Shown one piece after another: positions 33,907 through 42,286 of a stretch of 59,209 nt of DNA. The notes beneath the pieces are model-generated. The model searched no databases. It saw nothing but the letters and a program-made list of their open reading frames with translations, and had not been told where the DNA came from. Source of the stretch: an uncultured Bacteroidales bacterium (GTDB lineage: Bacteria; Bacteroidota; Bacteroidia; Bacteroidales; Bacteroidaceae); NCBI GenBank assembly GCA_902801475.1, contig CADCIO010000011.1, positions 1 through 59,209 on the forward strand, read 5' to 3'. The translations under genes and the position numbers were made by a program. The first letter of the stretch is position 1, and each line of letters starts with the position of its first letter.

Positions 33907-36450
33907 GTGAAAAAGATTCTTTTTATCCTCATGCTCCTCATGACCCTTGCACCCCAGCAAGGTCATGCTGTGCTCAAAGAAAAGGACCTCGGACATACCC
34001 TGCATGTTCTGCGTCTTGAACTTTACAACAAATGGACCAGACAGAAAGAGCGGATGAAGCAGATGGAGGAACGCCAGAAGGCACAACACGCAAGACTCGT
34101 TGACATCACCAAACGTTGTGAAACCACGAGCCTCATTCTCTATTCACAAGGGCAGGACTTTACCTTCGACATGGCATATGCGTGTCAAGAGGCAACATCC
34201 TTGTATCAGGAATTTAAGAAAAGCACCATTCCTTTTGACCAAATCAAACAAAACATAGAGTTTGAGATCACCAATTATGATAGTCTCATTTACTCTCTGA
34301 AGCAGATTCCTCCAGTCATTCTCGATGAAGATGCTGATGGAGAGCAAGCCGATGTTGATAGCAAAAAAGGTGAGAAGGGCACAACTGATGAGAAAAGCAC
34401 CTTCCAACTGGATGCACAAGGCATTCAAGATAGAGCCATGTGTATCGAGTATGCGGAAACGCTGCGAAAGAACATGATCACCATCCTGAAAAGATTGGAG
34501 AAAGACAACAAGTACTATACAGATTTGTACCATCGCGTAGAACGACTGAACGACTTTGCCCAAAAGAAATACACTGATTTGCAGCAAAGCATCTTCATCA
34601 ACCCTGGCACTAGCTATCCTCAGATTCTGGCCGGCATTCCCCGTCAGTGGGAACGGATGAAAGACGATTTCAGCACCAAATATACCCCTTTGAAAGAACG
34701 ACGTAACGGTCAGTTTCAAGAATACAAATCAGAGTGGAGAGGTGGTATCGTCATGTTTGCCAGCATCTTCATGTTGGTCTATATCCTTGGAGGTGCCATC
34801 CTGAGCAATGTGATACTTCGCTGGTTGGTGCCCAAACGCTTCCGCACTGAAAGATTCAAGCAGAAACGCGGCACCCTCATCACTGCCCTCGCCGTACTGA
34901 TCTTTGCCATTGCCGTGATGATTGTACGAACGCTCTTCCATCATAACTTGATGCTAATGGCCACAAGCCTCATGATTGAAATGGCATGGTTGATTGCAGC
35001 CATCTACATCTCGTTGATAATCCGTCTGAAGGGCGAGGCTACCAACAAAGGTGCCAATGCCTATGCCCCATTCATCCTCATGTCAATGATTGTCATTTGT
35101 TTCCGAATCATCTTGATTCCCAACACTTTGGTCAACATCATCTTCCCTTCAATCCTGCTTATCTTCACCATCTGGCAAGCCATCATGCTGAAGAAGAGTT
35201 GGAAGGCCATTCCCACCAGCGATGCCATCTATTGCTCCATTTCGCTCTTTGCGATGCTTGCATCATGTGTGCTGTCTTGGATAGGTTTCACCCTCATGGG
35301 TGTCCAGATTATCGTTTGGTGGACATTCCAGTTGGCTGCCATCGCCTCCATCACCTGCTGTTACGACCTCATGGAGATGTATGAGAATCGTTACCTCTGC
35401 CAACGCATCAAGAAGGCATATGGAGACAGCGTCAAGGAAGATGACATTCGATTTAGGATGAAACGTGGCGATTTCGTGGATCAGACCTGGGTGTACGATT
35501 TCGTCAATCGTGCCTTTATCCCTGTATGTGCCGTATTCTCCGTTATGCACTGCATCTACTTGGCTGCCAAGATATTCAACCTGAGACATTTGTGCATTAC
35601 ATGGCTCATGCAGGAAATTCACGTCGAAAGACTGTTTACAGCATCTGCCTTCAAGATTTTCATTGTGGTTGCTTTGTTCTTTGTCTTCAAATACATCAAC
35701 TACATCGTACGTTCCTCATGGTTCAGGTATCGCAGAAGAACAAAGAACAAAGACTTCAATGCAACCCTTGCACGCAACATCATTGGTCTGTTGATTTGGA
35801 GTATTTACGTCATTGCAGTCTTCTTGATGCTTCACGTGCCAGGAACAGGCATCGCCATTGTGACAGGTGGTCTGTCCACTGGTATGGGTTTCGCATCCAA
35901 GAGCCTGTTGGAGAACTTCTTCTACGGCATTTCGCTCATGTCTGGTCGTGTGCGTGTGGGCGATTACATCGAATATGACGGAATGATAGGAAAGGTGGAA
36001 AGCATCACCTATCAAAGTACACAAATCACCACTTTGGATGGCAGCGTGGTCGCCATTCTCAACTCCGACCTCTTCAGCAAGAACTTCAAGAACCTGACGC
36101 GCAATCATCAGTATGAACGATTAGCCATTCCATTTGGCGTGTCCTATGGTACCAATGTGGAAGATGTGAGAAGGCTGATTGTAGATGGCATCAAGAAGAT
36201 ATGCAAGAAGACACCTGATGGTCGTGACATCGTCACACCCAAACACCCCATCATTGTCGCTTTTTCCGACTTTGGTTCCAGCAGTGTTGACCTGCTTCTG
36301 GTGGTTTGGGTGCTTGTTGACCAGCGCATCTCTTTCACAGCTCAGGCCAAAGAAACGATTTATCAGGTGCTCAATGCTAACAACATCGAGATTCCGTTCC
36401 CACAACAAGACATTTATATCAGAAGTATTACCAAATCGGAGCAGAACTGA
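33907..36450 (+). CDS. Large MscS family mechanosensitive channel
   Basis: 847 residues from a GTG start, which gives a signal peptide (KKILFILMLLMTLAPQQGHA). A periplasmic, coiled-coil-rich domain (about 22-275) precedes roughly ten hydrophobic segments. The MscS core is at about 640-840: pore helix region GGLSTGMGFASKSLLENFF, then MSGRVRVGDYIEYDGMIGKVESI and NSDLFSKNFKNLTRN of the beta domain. The size and periplasmic domain resemble MscK-like proteins. These release solutes on hypo-osmotic stress. The preceding gene encodes the 11-mer-repeat protein. Confidence 0.9.
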   Translation: MKKILFILMLLMTLAPQQGHAVLKEKDLGHTLHVLRLELYNKWTRQKERMKQMEERQKAQHARLVDITKRCETTSLILYSQGQDFTFDMAYACQEATSLYQEFKKSTIPFDQIKQNIEFEITNYDSLIYSLKQIPPVILDEDADGEQADVDSKKGEKGTTDEKSTFQLDAQGIQDRAMCIEYAETLRKNMITILKRLEKDNKYYTDLYHRVERLNDFAQKKYTDLQQSIFINPGTSYPQILAGIPRQWERMKDDFSTKYTPLKERRNGQFQEYKSEWRGGIVMFASIFMLVYILGGAILSNVILRWLVPKRFRTERFKQKRGTLITALAVLIFAIAVMIVRTLFHHNLMLMATSLMIEMAWLIAAIYISLIIRLKGEATNKGANAYAPFILMSMIVICFRIILIPNTLVNIIFPSILLIFTIWQAIMLKKSWKAIPTSDAIYCSISLFAMLASCVLSWIGFTLMGVQIIVWWTFQLAAIASITCCYDLMEMYENRYLCQRIKKAYGDSVKEDDIRFRMKRGDFVDQTWVYDFVNRAFIPVCAVFSVMHCIYLAAKIFNLRHLCITWLMQEIHVERLFTASAFKIFIVVALFFVFKYINYIVRSSWFRYRRRTKNKDFNATLARNIIGLLIWSIYVIAVFLMLHVPGTGIAIVTGGLSTGMGFASKSLLENFFYGISLMSGRVRVGDYIEYDGMIGKVESITYQSTQITTLDGSVVAILNSDLFSKNFKNLTRNHQYERLAIPFGVSYGTNVEDVRRLIVDGIKKICKKTPDGRDIVTPKHPIIVAFSDFGSSSVDLLLVVWVLVDQRISFTAQAKETIYQVLNANNIEIPFPQQDIYIRSITKSEQN

Positions 36451-36524
36451 CGTTAAAAAACAAAAAAACGCCCTTTACAAGCAAAAAAAATGTCAATTGT
36501 AGCGACTGAACGAAAAAAAAGTAT

Positions 36525-36532
36525 TACTTTTG
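36525..36532 (+). promoter_or_regulatory. -7 box of the TonB gene
   Basis: TACTTTTG (TAnnTTTG), 83 bases before the ATG at 36616, leaving a leader of about 75 bases. Confidence 0.6.
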
Positions 36533-36615
36533 CCTCGAAACTGAGTGAAGGTGTGCCAAAAGGCGCCTCATCAGTGTGCCAAAACGTAGAAATAACTAAA
36601 AAATAAAGATAATCT

Positions 36616-37329
36616 ATGGAAGTAAAGAAATCCAAAAAAGCAGATCTTGAGGGCACCAAAAGCACAGGACTGCTCATCGGCTACATTGTAGCTCTTGCTG
36701 CCATGTTTGCATGCTTCGAGTACACCACTCGTACTTACGCAGAAACAGACGTTGTGTACTCTACAGTGGCTTACGTGTCTGAGGAGGAAGTTGTTCCTAT
36801 CACTCAGCCCATCTTCACAGCAGCACCACCTCCACCAGCAGAGACTCCTGCTGTGGCAGAAATCCTCGACATCGTGGACAACAACACGGACATCGAAGAG
36901 GAAAAGATTGAAACCTCTGAGGACACTCACGAGGCTCAGTCTGGTCCTGTAGCTCACGTGTCTGGTCCTGTGATGGCAGCCCCTGGTCCTATTCAGGAAG
37001 AAGGTGACGAAACTGAAATCTTCGAGGTCGTAGAGCAGAACCCATCTTTCCCAGGTGGTGATGAAGCACTGATGAAGTGGCTCCAGAAGAACCTGAAGTA
37101 CCCACCAGTAGCACAGGAGAACAACATTCAGGGTAAAGTGTACATCCAGTTTGTGGTGAACAAGGACGGTTCTATCGTTGACCCAAAGATTCTCCGCAGT
37201 GCTGATGCTTCACTTGACAAGGAAGCCATGCGCGTAGTACAGGCAATGCCTAAGTGGACTCCTGGCAGACAGCGTGGTAAGGCTGTGCGTGTACGCTTCA
37301 CGCTCCCTGTCACTTTCCGTTTGCAGTAA
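36616..37329 (+). CDS. TonB family energy transducer
   Basis: 237 residues. A single N-terminal membrane anchor (about 18-36), a proline-rich spacer (AAPPPPAETPAVAE) and a long acidic linker lead to the TonB C-terminal domain (about 150-237: FPGGDEALMKWLQKNLKYP, NIQGKVYIQFVVNKDGSIV, MPKWTPGRQRGKAVRV). It couples the ExbB/ExbD proton channel to outer-membrane receptors. ExbB and two ExbD genes lie 2.3 kb downstream after three unrelated genes. A strong terminator follows. Confidence 0.92.
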   Translation: MEVKKSKKADLEGTKSTGLLIGYIVALAAMFACFEYTTRTYAETDVVYSTVAYVSEEEVVPITQPIFTAAPPPPAETPAVAEILDIVDNNTDIEEEKIETSEDTHEAQSGPVAHVSGPVMAAPGPIQEEGDETEIFEVVEQNPSFPGGDEALMKWLQKNLKYPPVAQENNIQGKVYIQFVVNKDGSIVDPKILRSADASLDKEAMRVVQAMPKWTPGRQRGKAVRVRFTLPVTFRLQ

Positions 37330-37379
37330 GCCGATCATCACCTCATCGCTCATGACGATGATGGAACAACAACAAACAT

Positions 37380-37412
37380 GCCGCACACACATCCGCTGTG
37401 CGGCTTTTTTTT
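37380..37412 (+). terminator. Rho-independent terminator after the TonB gene
   Basis: Eight-base perfect stem (GCCGCACA at 37380-37387 with TGTGCGGC at 37397-37404), a nine-base loop, then eight T. Confidence 0.9.
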
Positions 37413-37445
37413 ACGATGCACCCATTTACACATTATATATAATAT

Positions 37446-38414
37446 ATGTACGCGATAACAGAACTTACCCAGAAAATCAACCTTGCCGTAGAGAACATTC
37501 AGTACAATGCTGAGCCTAAGAACCTCTACGACCCCATCCGATATATCCTCTCCATCGGAGGCAAACGTGTTCGTCCCCTGCTCATGCTCATGGGTTACAA
37601 CCTCTATAAGGAAGACGTTGATGCCATCATGAACAACGCATTGGCACTGGAAGCATACCACAACTTCACCCTGCTGCACGACGACCTGATGGACAAGAGC
37701 GACCTGCGTCGTGGCCACCCCACAGTACACAAGAAGTGGGACGAGAACACAGCCATCCTGTCTGGTGACACAATGCTTATCATGGCCTACCAGCTCTTCA
37801 ACAAAGGCATGAAAAACGATGAAGCGTTTACAGCCTTCATCGATGCCACATTGGGTGTGGGCGAAGGACAGCAGTACGATATGGACTTCGAAACCCGCAA
37901 CGATGTGACAGAAGCTGAATACATGGAGATGATTCGTATGAAGACCTCCCTGCTTTTGGGCTATGCACTGAAGACTGGTGCGATGTTGGCAGGCGCAGAC
38001 CAAGAAGATGTCAACAATCTCTACACTTTTGGAGAGAAGATGGGACTTGCATTTCAATTGCAAGACGATCTGCTCGATGTCTATGGCGACCCTACCCAAT
38101 TCCAGAAGAAATTAGGAGGCGACATCGTCGAGAATAAGAAAACCTTCCTGCTTATCAACGCCTACCAGCGTGCCGACGATGCTCAGAAGGCAGAACTCGA
38201 CCGTTGGGTAAATGCGCAAGCGTATGAGTCTGCAGAGAAAATTGCTGCCGTTACACATCTATATACTGTATTAGGCATCGACCAGCTGGCACAGCAAAAG
38301 ATTGAGGAACTTTTCGCAGAATCGCTCAAGAGCCTCGACCAAGTGAAGGTTTCAGAAGAGAAGAAGGCAGAACTTCGCCTCTTCGCTAACAAACTGATGG
38401 GCAGAAAATATTAA
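37446..38414 (+). CDS. Polyprenyl diphosphate synthase
   Basis: 322 residues. Trans-prenyl transferase with substrate motif GGKRVRP, first aspartate-rich motif LLHDDLMDKSDLRRG and second FQLQDDLLDVYGD. It elongates allylic diphosphates with isopentenyl diphosphate. The bulky residues that set chain length cannot be read with certainty, so farnesyl/geranylgeranyl versus longer quinone side-chain products remains open. tatD follows after 30 bases. Confidence 0.92.
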   Translation: MYAITELTQKINLAVENIQYNAEPKNLYDPIRYILSIGGKRVRPLLMLMGYNLYKEDVDAIMNNALALEAYHNFTLLHDDLMDKSDLRRGHPTVHKKWDENTAILSGDTMLIMAYQLFNKGMKNDEAFTAFIDATLGVGEGQQYDMDFETRNDVTEAEYMEMIRMKTSLLLGYALKTGAMLAGADQEDVNNLYTFGEKMGLAFQLQDDLLDVYGDPTQFQKKLGGDIVENKKTFLLINAYQRADDAQKAELDRWVNAQAYESAEKIAAVTHLYTVLGIDQLAQQKIEELFAESLKSLDQVKVSEEKKAELRLFANKLMGRKY

Positions 38415-38444
38415 GGAAAAAGCACAAAAGTCAGAAACACTTAG

Positions 38445-39263
38445 ATGATAGACACCCACGCACATATTGACGGACCTGAGTTTGCCGATGACCTCGAAGA
38501 AGTGATCCAAAGGGCAAAGGACGCAGGTGTGGAGAAAATCTTTGTTCCAGGTATCTGTCTCAAAGACACACCCCATCTGCTTGAAGTCTGCCAAGCACAC
38601 CCCAACTACCTCTACCCCATGATTGGTCTTCACCCTGAAAACATTATGGACGAAGACTACCACCATGTCCTCGATAGCTTGGAGAGTATGCTCGTCAGCG
38701 AAACGCTCCAATCAGCCCATTCACCCAACCCCATCATTGCTATTGGCGAAATAGGCCTCGATCTCTATTGGGACGACACCCACAAGCAGGAGCAAATCGA
38801 AGTGTTTGAGCACCAAATCCAATGGGCAGAGAAATACGACCTGCCCCTCATGATTCATTCACGCAATGCGCACAAAGAACTCATGGAGGTAATGGAACGT
38901 CATCGCGCCAGCAACCTCAGTGGGGTGTTCCATTGCTTCACTGGTACAGAAGAGGAGGCACGAAACCTGCTCACCTTCCCCAACTTCATGCTGGGCCTCG
39001 GAGGTGTGCTCACCTTCAAGAAATCAACTTTGAGGGAGGTCGTCAAGAATGCCGTTCCGCTATCCAGAATCGTGCTCGAGACCGATTCCCCCTACATGGC
39101 GCCAGTGCCAAATCGAGGTAAAAGGAACGAAAGTGCATACGTGAAAAGTGTGGCAGAGATACTTGCAGAGATTTATGACACCAATTTTGACAACATTGTG
39201 CTTCAAACAACTAAAAATACCCTTAAAGTATTCAAAAAAGTGACTTTTTTCGATAAAAAATGA
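38445..39263 (+). CDS. tatD: TatD family metal-dependent hydrolase
   Basis: 272 residues. TIM-barrel amidohydrolase with IDTHAHID at the N-terminus, GEIGLDLYWDDTHK, MIHSRNAHKELMEV, GVFHCFTGTEEEA and LETDSPYMAPVPNRGKRNE, which together supply the metal ligands. TatD proteins are 3'-5' DNA/RNA exonucleases or D-aminoacyl-tRNA deacylase-like enzymes in the cytoplasm. Placed 30 bases after the prenyl synthase. Confidence 0.93.
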   Translation: MIDTHAHIDGPEFADDLEEVIQRAKDAGVEKIFVPGICLKDTPHLLEVCQAHPNYLYPMIGLHPENIMDEDYHHVLDSLESMLVSETLQSAHSPNPIIAIGEIGLDLYWDDTHKQEQIEVFEHQIQWAEKYDLPLMIHSRNAHKELMEVMERHRASNLSGVFHCFTGTEEEARNLLTFPNFMLGLGGVLTFKKSTLREVVKNAVPLSRIVLETDSPYMAPVPNRGKRNESAYVKSVAEILAEIYDTNFDNIVLQTTKNTLKVFKKVTFFDKK

Positions 39264-39602
39264 AAGTTTCCGTACTTTTACAATTATTGGTAAGAAAAAA
39301 ATCATTATTTTTGTCCCGAATTATGGGTTGTCCATCCGTTTTGACGGCAGAAACACCCCTAAAGTGAGGTTTCATTACCTTGCAACGCCACAAAAAAGGA
39401 GAATAAGAAGGAGAGATGCTCGAGTGGCTGAAGAGGCACGCCTGGAAAGCGTGTATACGTCAAAAGCGTATCCGGGGTTCGAATCCCCGTCTCTCCGCCA
39501 AGGGGATAGGCGAAGCCAATCTACTTGACGAAGGACTCCAAAACTAGATAGAATAACAAACAAAAAATTAAATAAGTTATTAATCTTAAAATTTTCAAGA
39601 CA
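39264..39602. other. 339-base region without a protein gene
   Basis: Contains a TATTTTTG promoter-like box at 39306-39313 and the tRNA-Ser gene at 39410-39500. Between 39501 and 39602 I see only A/T-rich leader for the ExbB gene and no clear terminator, so the tRNA and the exb genes may be cotranscribed. Confidence 0.6.
39410..39500 (+). tRNA. tRNA-Ser (anticodon GGA)
   Basis: Acceptor GGAGAGA at 39410-39416 pairs with TCTCTCC at 39490-39496, then discriminator G and an encoded CCA (39498-39500). The anticodon stem is CACGC/GCGTG with loop CTGGAAA and anticodon GGA at 39444-39446. A long variable arm (about 39454-39474) is as expected for a class II tRNA, and the T loop TTCGAAT is intact. 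Confidence 0.97.
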
Positions 39603-40427
39603 ATGAAAAAAATTTTTGCAATCATTGCATTGATGGGTGTGTTTACATTTGGTATGACACAAACCGCTTCAGCTCAGGACGAAAGCGCAGATTCTGCTGC
39701 AACTGAGCAGGTAGATTCTGCTGCTGTTGACACTGCAGCTGCTCCAGTAGTTGACGAGGCTGAGCCAGTTGACGCTGAGCCAGTCGAGACTGGTATGTAC
39801 AAGGACATCAAGACTAAGTTCATCGAGGGTTCTGCAGGCTTCATGGCACTCGTAGCAATCGCTCTGATCATCGGTCTTGCTTTCTGTATCGAGCGTATCA
39901 TCTACCTCGCACTCTCTAAGGTGAACACAGTGAAGCTCATCGAGGACGTTGAGAATGCTCTCATCAACAAGAACGACCTCGAAGGTGCAAAGGCTATCGC
40001 ACGCGACACTCGCGGTCCTATCGCTTCTATCTTCTACCAGGGTCTCACTCGTATGAACGACGGTGCAGACGCAGTGGAGAAGTCAGTTGTTGCATACGGC
40101 GCAGTGCAGGCTTCTAAGCTCGAAAGCGGTTGCTCTTGGATTACCCTCTTCATCGGTATGGCACCATCTCTCGGATTCTTGGGAACTGTGATCGGTATGG
40201 TGAAGGCATTCGATGATATCCAGGCTGCAGGTGACATCTCTCCAACAGTCGTTGCAGGTGGTATGAAGGTGGCCCTCTTGACAACCATCTTCGGTATCGT
40301 CGTGGCCCTTATCCTTCAGATTTTCTACAACTACATCCTCGCTGAAATTGAAGGTCTTACCGCTAAGATGGAAGACTCTACCATTTCTCTCCTTGACATC
40401 GTTGCTAAGTACAACAACAAGAAGTAA
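39603..40427 (+). CDS. exbB: ExbB/TolQ/MotA-type proton channel protein
   Basis: 274 residues. Unusually for ExbB it begins with a signal-peptide-like helix (KKIFAIIALMGVFTFGMT) and an acidic, alanine-rich segment (about 24-62), as seen in Bacteroidetes ExbB. The channel domain has helices at about 78-100, 178-200 and 215-240, with the conserved IGMAPSLGFLGTVIGMVKAF block. It works with the ExbD proteins and TonB. First of four genes: exbB, a four-helix protein, exbD, exbD. Confidence 0.9.
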   Translation: MKKIFAIIALMGVFTFGMTQTASAQDESADSAATEQVDSAAVDTAAAPVVDEAEPVDAEPVETGMYKDIKTKFIEGSAGFMALVAIALIIGLAFCIERIIYLALSKVNTVKLIEDVENALINKNDLEGAKAIARDTRGPIASIFYQGLTRMNDGADAVEKSVVAYGAVQASKLESGCSWITLFIGMAPSLGFLGTVIGMVKAFDDIQAAGDISPTVVAGGMKVALLTTIFGIVVALILQIFYNYILAEIEGLTAKMEDSTISLLDIVAKYNNKK

Positions 40428-40510
40428 TTAAGGTCTTCGGGGCAAGTGCCCAAGATGCATCTTAATCTCTTCAAAATTAGTCATTAACTATTTAATTAAG
40501 GAGAAACAAA

Positions 40511-41023
40511 ATGGATAAAGTACAAGTTATAAGCGCACAGGACAAGGTGGAGAAAATCGCCAAAATCACGCTGTGGAGCCTCATTGGCATCTCAATCATC
40601 GTGATGGCGCTCTTCCTGCTCGTAGGCTATGATACGCCTTACGAGGAAGATCCTAAACAAGTAAATCCAATGATGACAGACCTCCTGCTCATTTGGACTT
40701 ACATCCTTATCTTCGCCACCATCATCATCACCATTGGTGCTGTGATTTACGGTTACGTGAATGGCTCTAACAAGTCCAAGCACGAAGACGTTGGTATGGC
40801 AAGCAAGGCAGGTCTCATCGGATGGGGTACCCTCATCGTTGGTGTGGTTGCAGGTCTCATCGTTGGTATCGCCAACAAGGACGAGGTGCTCCTCATCAAT
40901 GGTAAGGACTGGAACATTCCTTCTGACATCATTTTGACTGACACGTCAATCATTGCCATCGTCGTTCTGTTGATTGTGACAATCATTGTGACTGCCTACA
41001 GTATGATTACCAGCAAGAAGTAA
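40511..41023 (+). CDS. Four-helix inner-membrane protein within the exb cluster
   Basis: 170 residues. Predicted membrane helices at about 20-38, 58-82, 100-122 and 145-167, with short charged loops. No catalytic motif. It sits between exbB (84 bases upstream) and exbD (21 bases downstream), so it probably belongs to the same complex, perhaps as an assembly or modulating subunit. That role is inferred from position only. Confidence 0.75.
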   Translation: MDKVQVISAQDKVEKIAKITLWSLIGISIIVMALFLLVGYDTPYEEDPKQVNPMMTDLLLIWTYILIFATIIITIGAVIYGYVNGSNKSKHEDVGMASKAGLIGWGTLIVGVVAGLIVGIANKDEVLLINGKDWNIPSDIILTDTSIIAIVVLLIVTIIVTAYSMITSKK

Positions 41024-41044
41024 CCCTTTAACTCAGAGCAAACT

Positions 41045-41635
41045 ATGGGAAAGAAAAGAAAAATGCCAGGACTGAACACCAGTTCTACAGCCGACATCTC
41101 ATTCATGTTGCTCATCTTCTTCCTTGTGACAACGTCAATGGACACCGACCAGGGTCTGGCACGTACGCTGCCTAAGCCACCTGAGGATGACCAGCTGAAC
41201 AACGAAATCAAGGTTAAGGAGCGTAATATCCTTAACATTCGTATCAACAAGGACAACTACCTCCTCATAGGCGATGATTATGCATCACTTGCGGATGTGA
41301 AGGAGAGAGCTAAAGAGTTTATCAAGAATGCGGACAACAAGCCCAACCTGCCTGAACTCAAGCCCAAGAAGATCAAGGGCCTTGGCAAGACGATGATGGT
41401 GACAGAAAATCACGTCATTTCCGTTCAGACAGACCGTGGTACTTCCTACGGAGTTTATTTCGCTGTGCAGGATGCATTGGTATCAGCTTACAACGAGCTT
41501 CGTGACGAACTGGCCAAAGAAGAATTTGGTTACAAGTACGAGCACTTGACAGCTGACCAGCAGAAAGCTATCCGCGAAGTATATCCACAGAAGATATCTG
41601 AGGCTGAACCAAAGAAATATGGAGGACAACAATAA
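41045..41635 (+). CDS. exbD: ExbD family protein 1
   Basis: 196 residues. Short cytoplasmic N-terminus (GKKRKMPGLNTSSTADISF) with the essential Asp just before the single helix MLLIFFLVTTSM. The periplasmic domain is longer than in E. coli ExbD (141 residues), with an inserted segment around residues 85-150. Its stop shares a base with the next start (TAATG). Confidence 0.92.
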   Translation: MGKKRKMPGLNTSSTADISFMLLIFFLVTTSMDTDQGLARTLPKPPEDDQLNNEIKVKERNILNIRINKDNYLLIGDDYASLADVKERAKEFIKNADNKPNLPELKPKKIKGLGKTMMVTENHVISVQTDRGTSYGVYFAVQDALVSAYNELRDELAKEEFGYKYEHLTADQQKAIREVYPQKISEAEPKKYGGQQ

Positions 41636-42099
41636 TGAGCAGATTTAACAAAGGCGGAGGCAGAGAAATGCCTGAGATGAACACCTCATCTCTTCCTGAC
41701 TTGATCTTCACCATCCTGTTCTTCTTCATGATGGTTACCACCATGCGTGAGGTGACACTCCAGGTGAGGTTTGACAAGCCAGTTGGTACTCAGCTTGAGA
41801 AATTGGCTCGTAAGTCAAGTACTTCATTCATCTACATTGGTCAGCCCACCGATCAGCTGAAAGGTCAGTATGGTACGTCACATCGTATCCAGCTGAACGA
41901 CAGAATCGTCGAAGCTCCTCAAGTTTACGACTTCGTGATGGAAGAGCGTGGTGAGTTGGCAGAAGCAGACAAGCCATTCTACACTGTCTCTATCAAGGCA
42001 GACCACCACACCCCAATGGGTATCATCACCGACGTAAAGCAGGTGCTGCGTAAGGCATACGCCCTCAAGATGATGTACTCGGCTAACAAACAGCAGTAA
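41635..42099 (+). CDS. exbD: ExbD family protein 2
   Basis: 154 residues. N-terminus REMPEMNTSSLPDLIFTILFFFMMVTTM carries the membrane-proximal Asp and one helix. The compact periplasmic domain ends with VKQVLRKAYALKMMYSA. A paralogue of the preceding gene; two ExbD proteins per cluster are usual in Bacteroidetes and may form mixed dimers. Terminator follows. Confidence 0.92.
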   Translation: MSRFNKGGGREMPEMNTSSLPDLIFTILFFFMMVTTMREVTLQVRFDKPVGTQLEKLARKSSTSFIYIGQPTDQLKGQYGTSHRIQLNDRIVEAPQVYDFVMEERGELAEADKPFYTVSIKADHHTPMGIITDVKQVLRKAYALKMMYSANKQQ

Positions 42100-42120
42100 T
42101 AATCCAACAAACGCAATAAA

Positions 42121-42157
42121 AAGAGCGACCCACACCACGTGAGTCGCTCCTTTTTTG
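42121..42157 (+). terminator. Rho-independent terminator after the exb genes
   Basis: Stem GAGCGAC at 42123-42129 with GTCGCTC at 42143-42149, continued inside by CAC/GTG after one mismatch, then a run of six T. Confidence 0.9.
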
Positions 42158-42240
42158 TATAGTTGACTTCGTCGAAGGTACTTTCGTTCGACAAAAGGAA
42201 GAAAAAGGGTGTTTTTCTTCCTTCTTTACTCACTTATCCG

Positions 42241-42248
42241 TACCTTTG
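42241..42248 (+). promoter_or_regulatory. -7 box of the ABC transporter gene
   Basis: TACCTTTG lies 38 bases before the ATG at 42287 and downstream of a possible earlier in-frame start at 42209, which decides for the later ATG. Confidence 0.7.
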
Positions 42249-42286
42249 CACGCAGAAATACTAACCCTATCACAAAATACACGTCG

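Noticed and set aside
39328..39528. 66-codon frame across the tRNA-Ser region
   Set aside because: It overlaps the tRNA gene in full and has no coding character.
40428..40510. Terminator between exbB and the four-helix gene
   Set aside because: Only a four-base GGGC/GCCC stem without a T-run; at most a small processing hairpin.
42209..42286. N-terminal extension of the ABC exporter
   Set aside because: The -7 box at 42241 lies inside it, so it could not be transcribed from that promoter. The later ATG matches family length.
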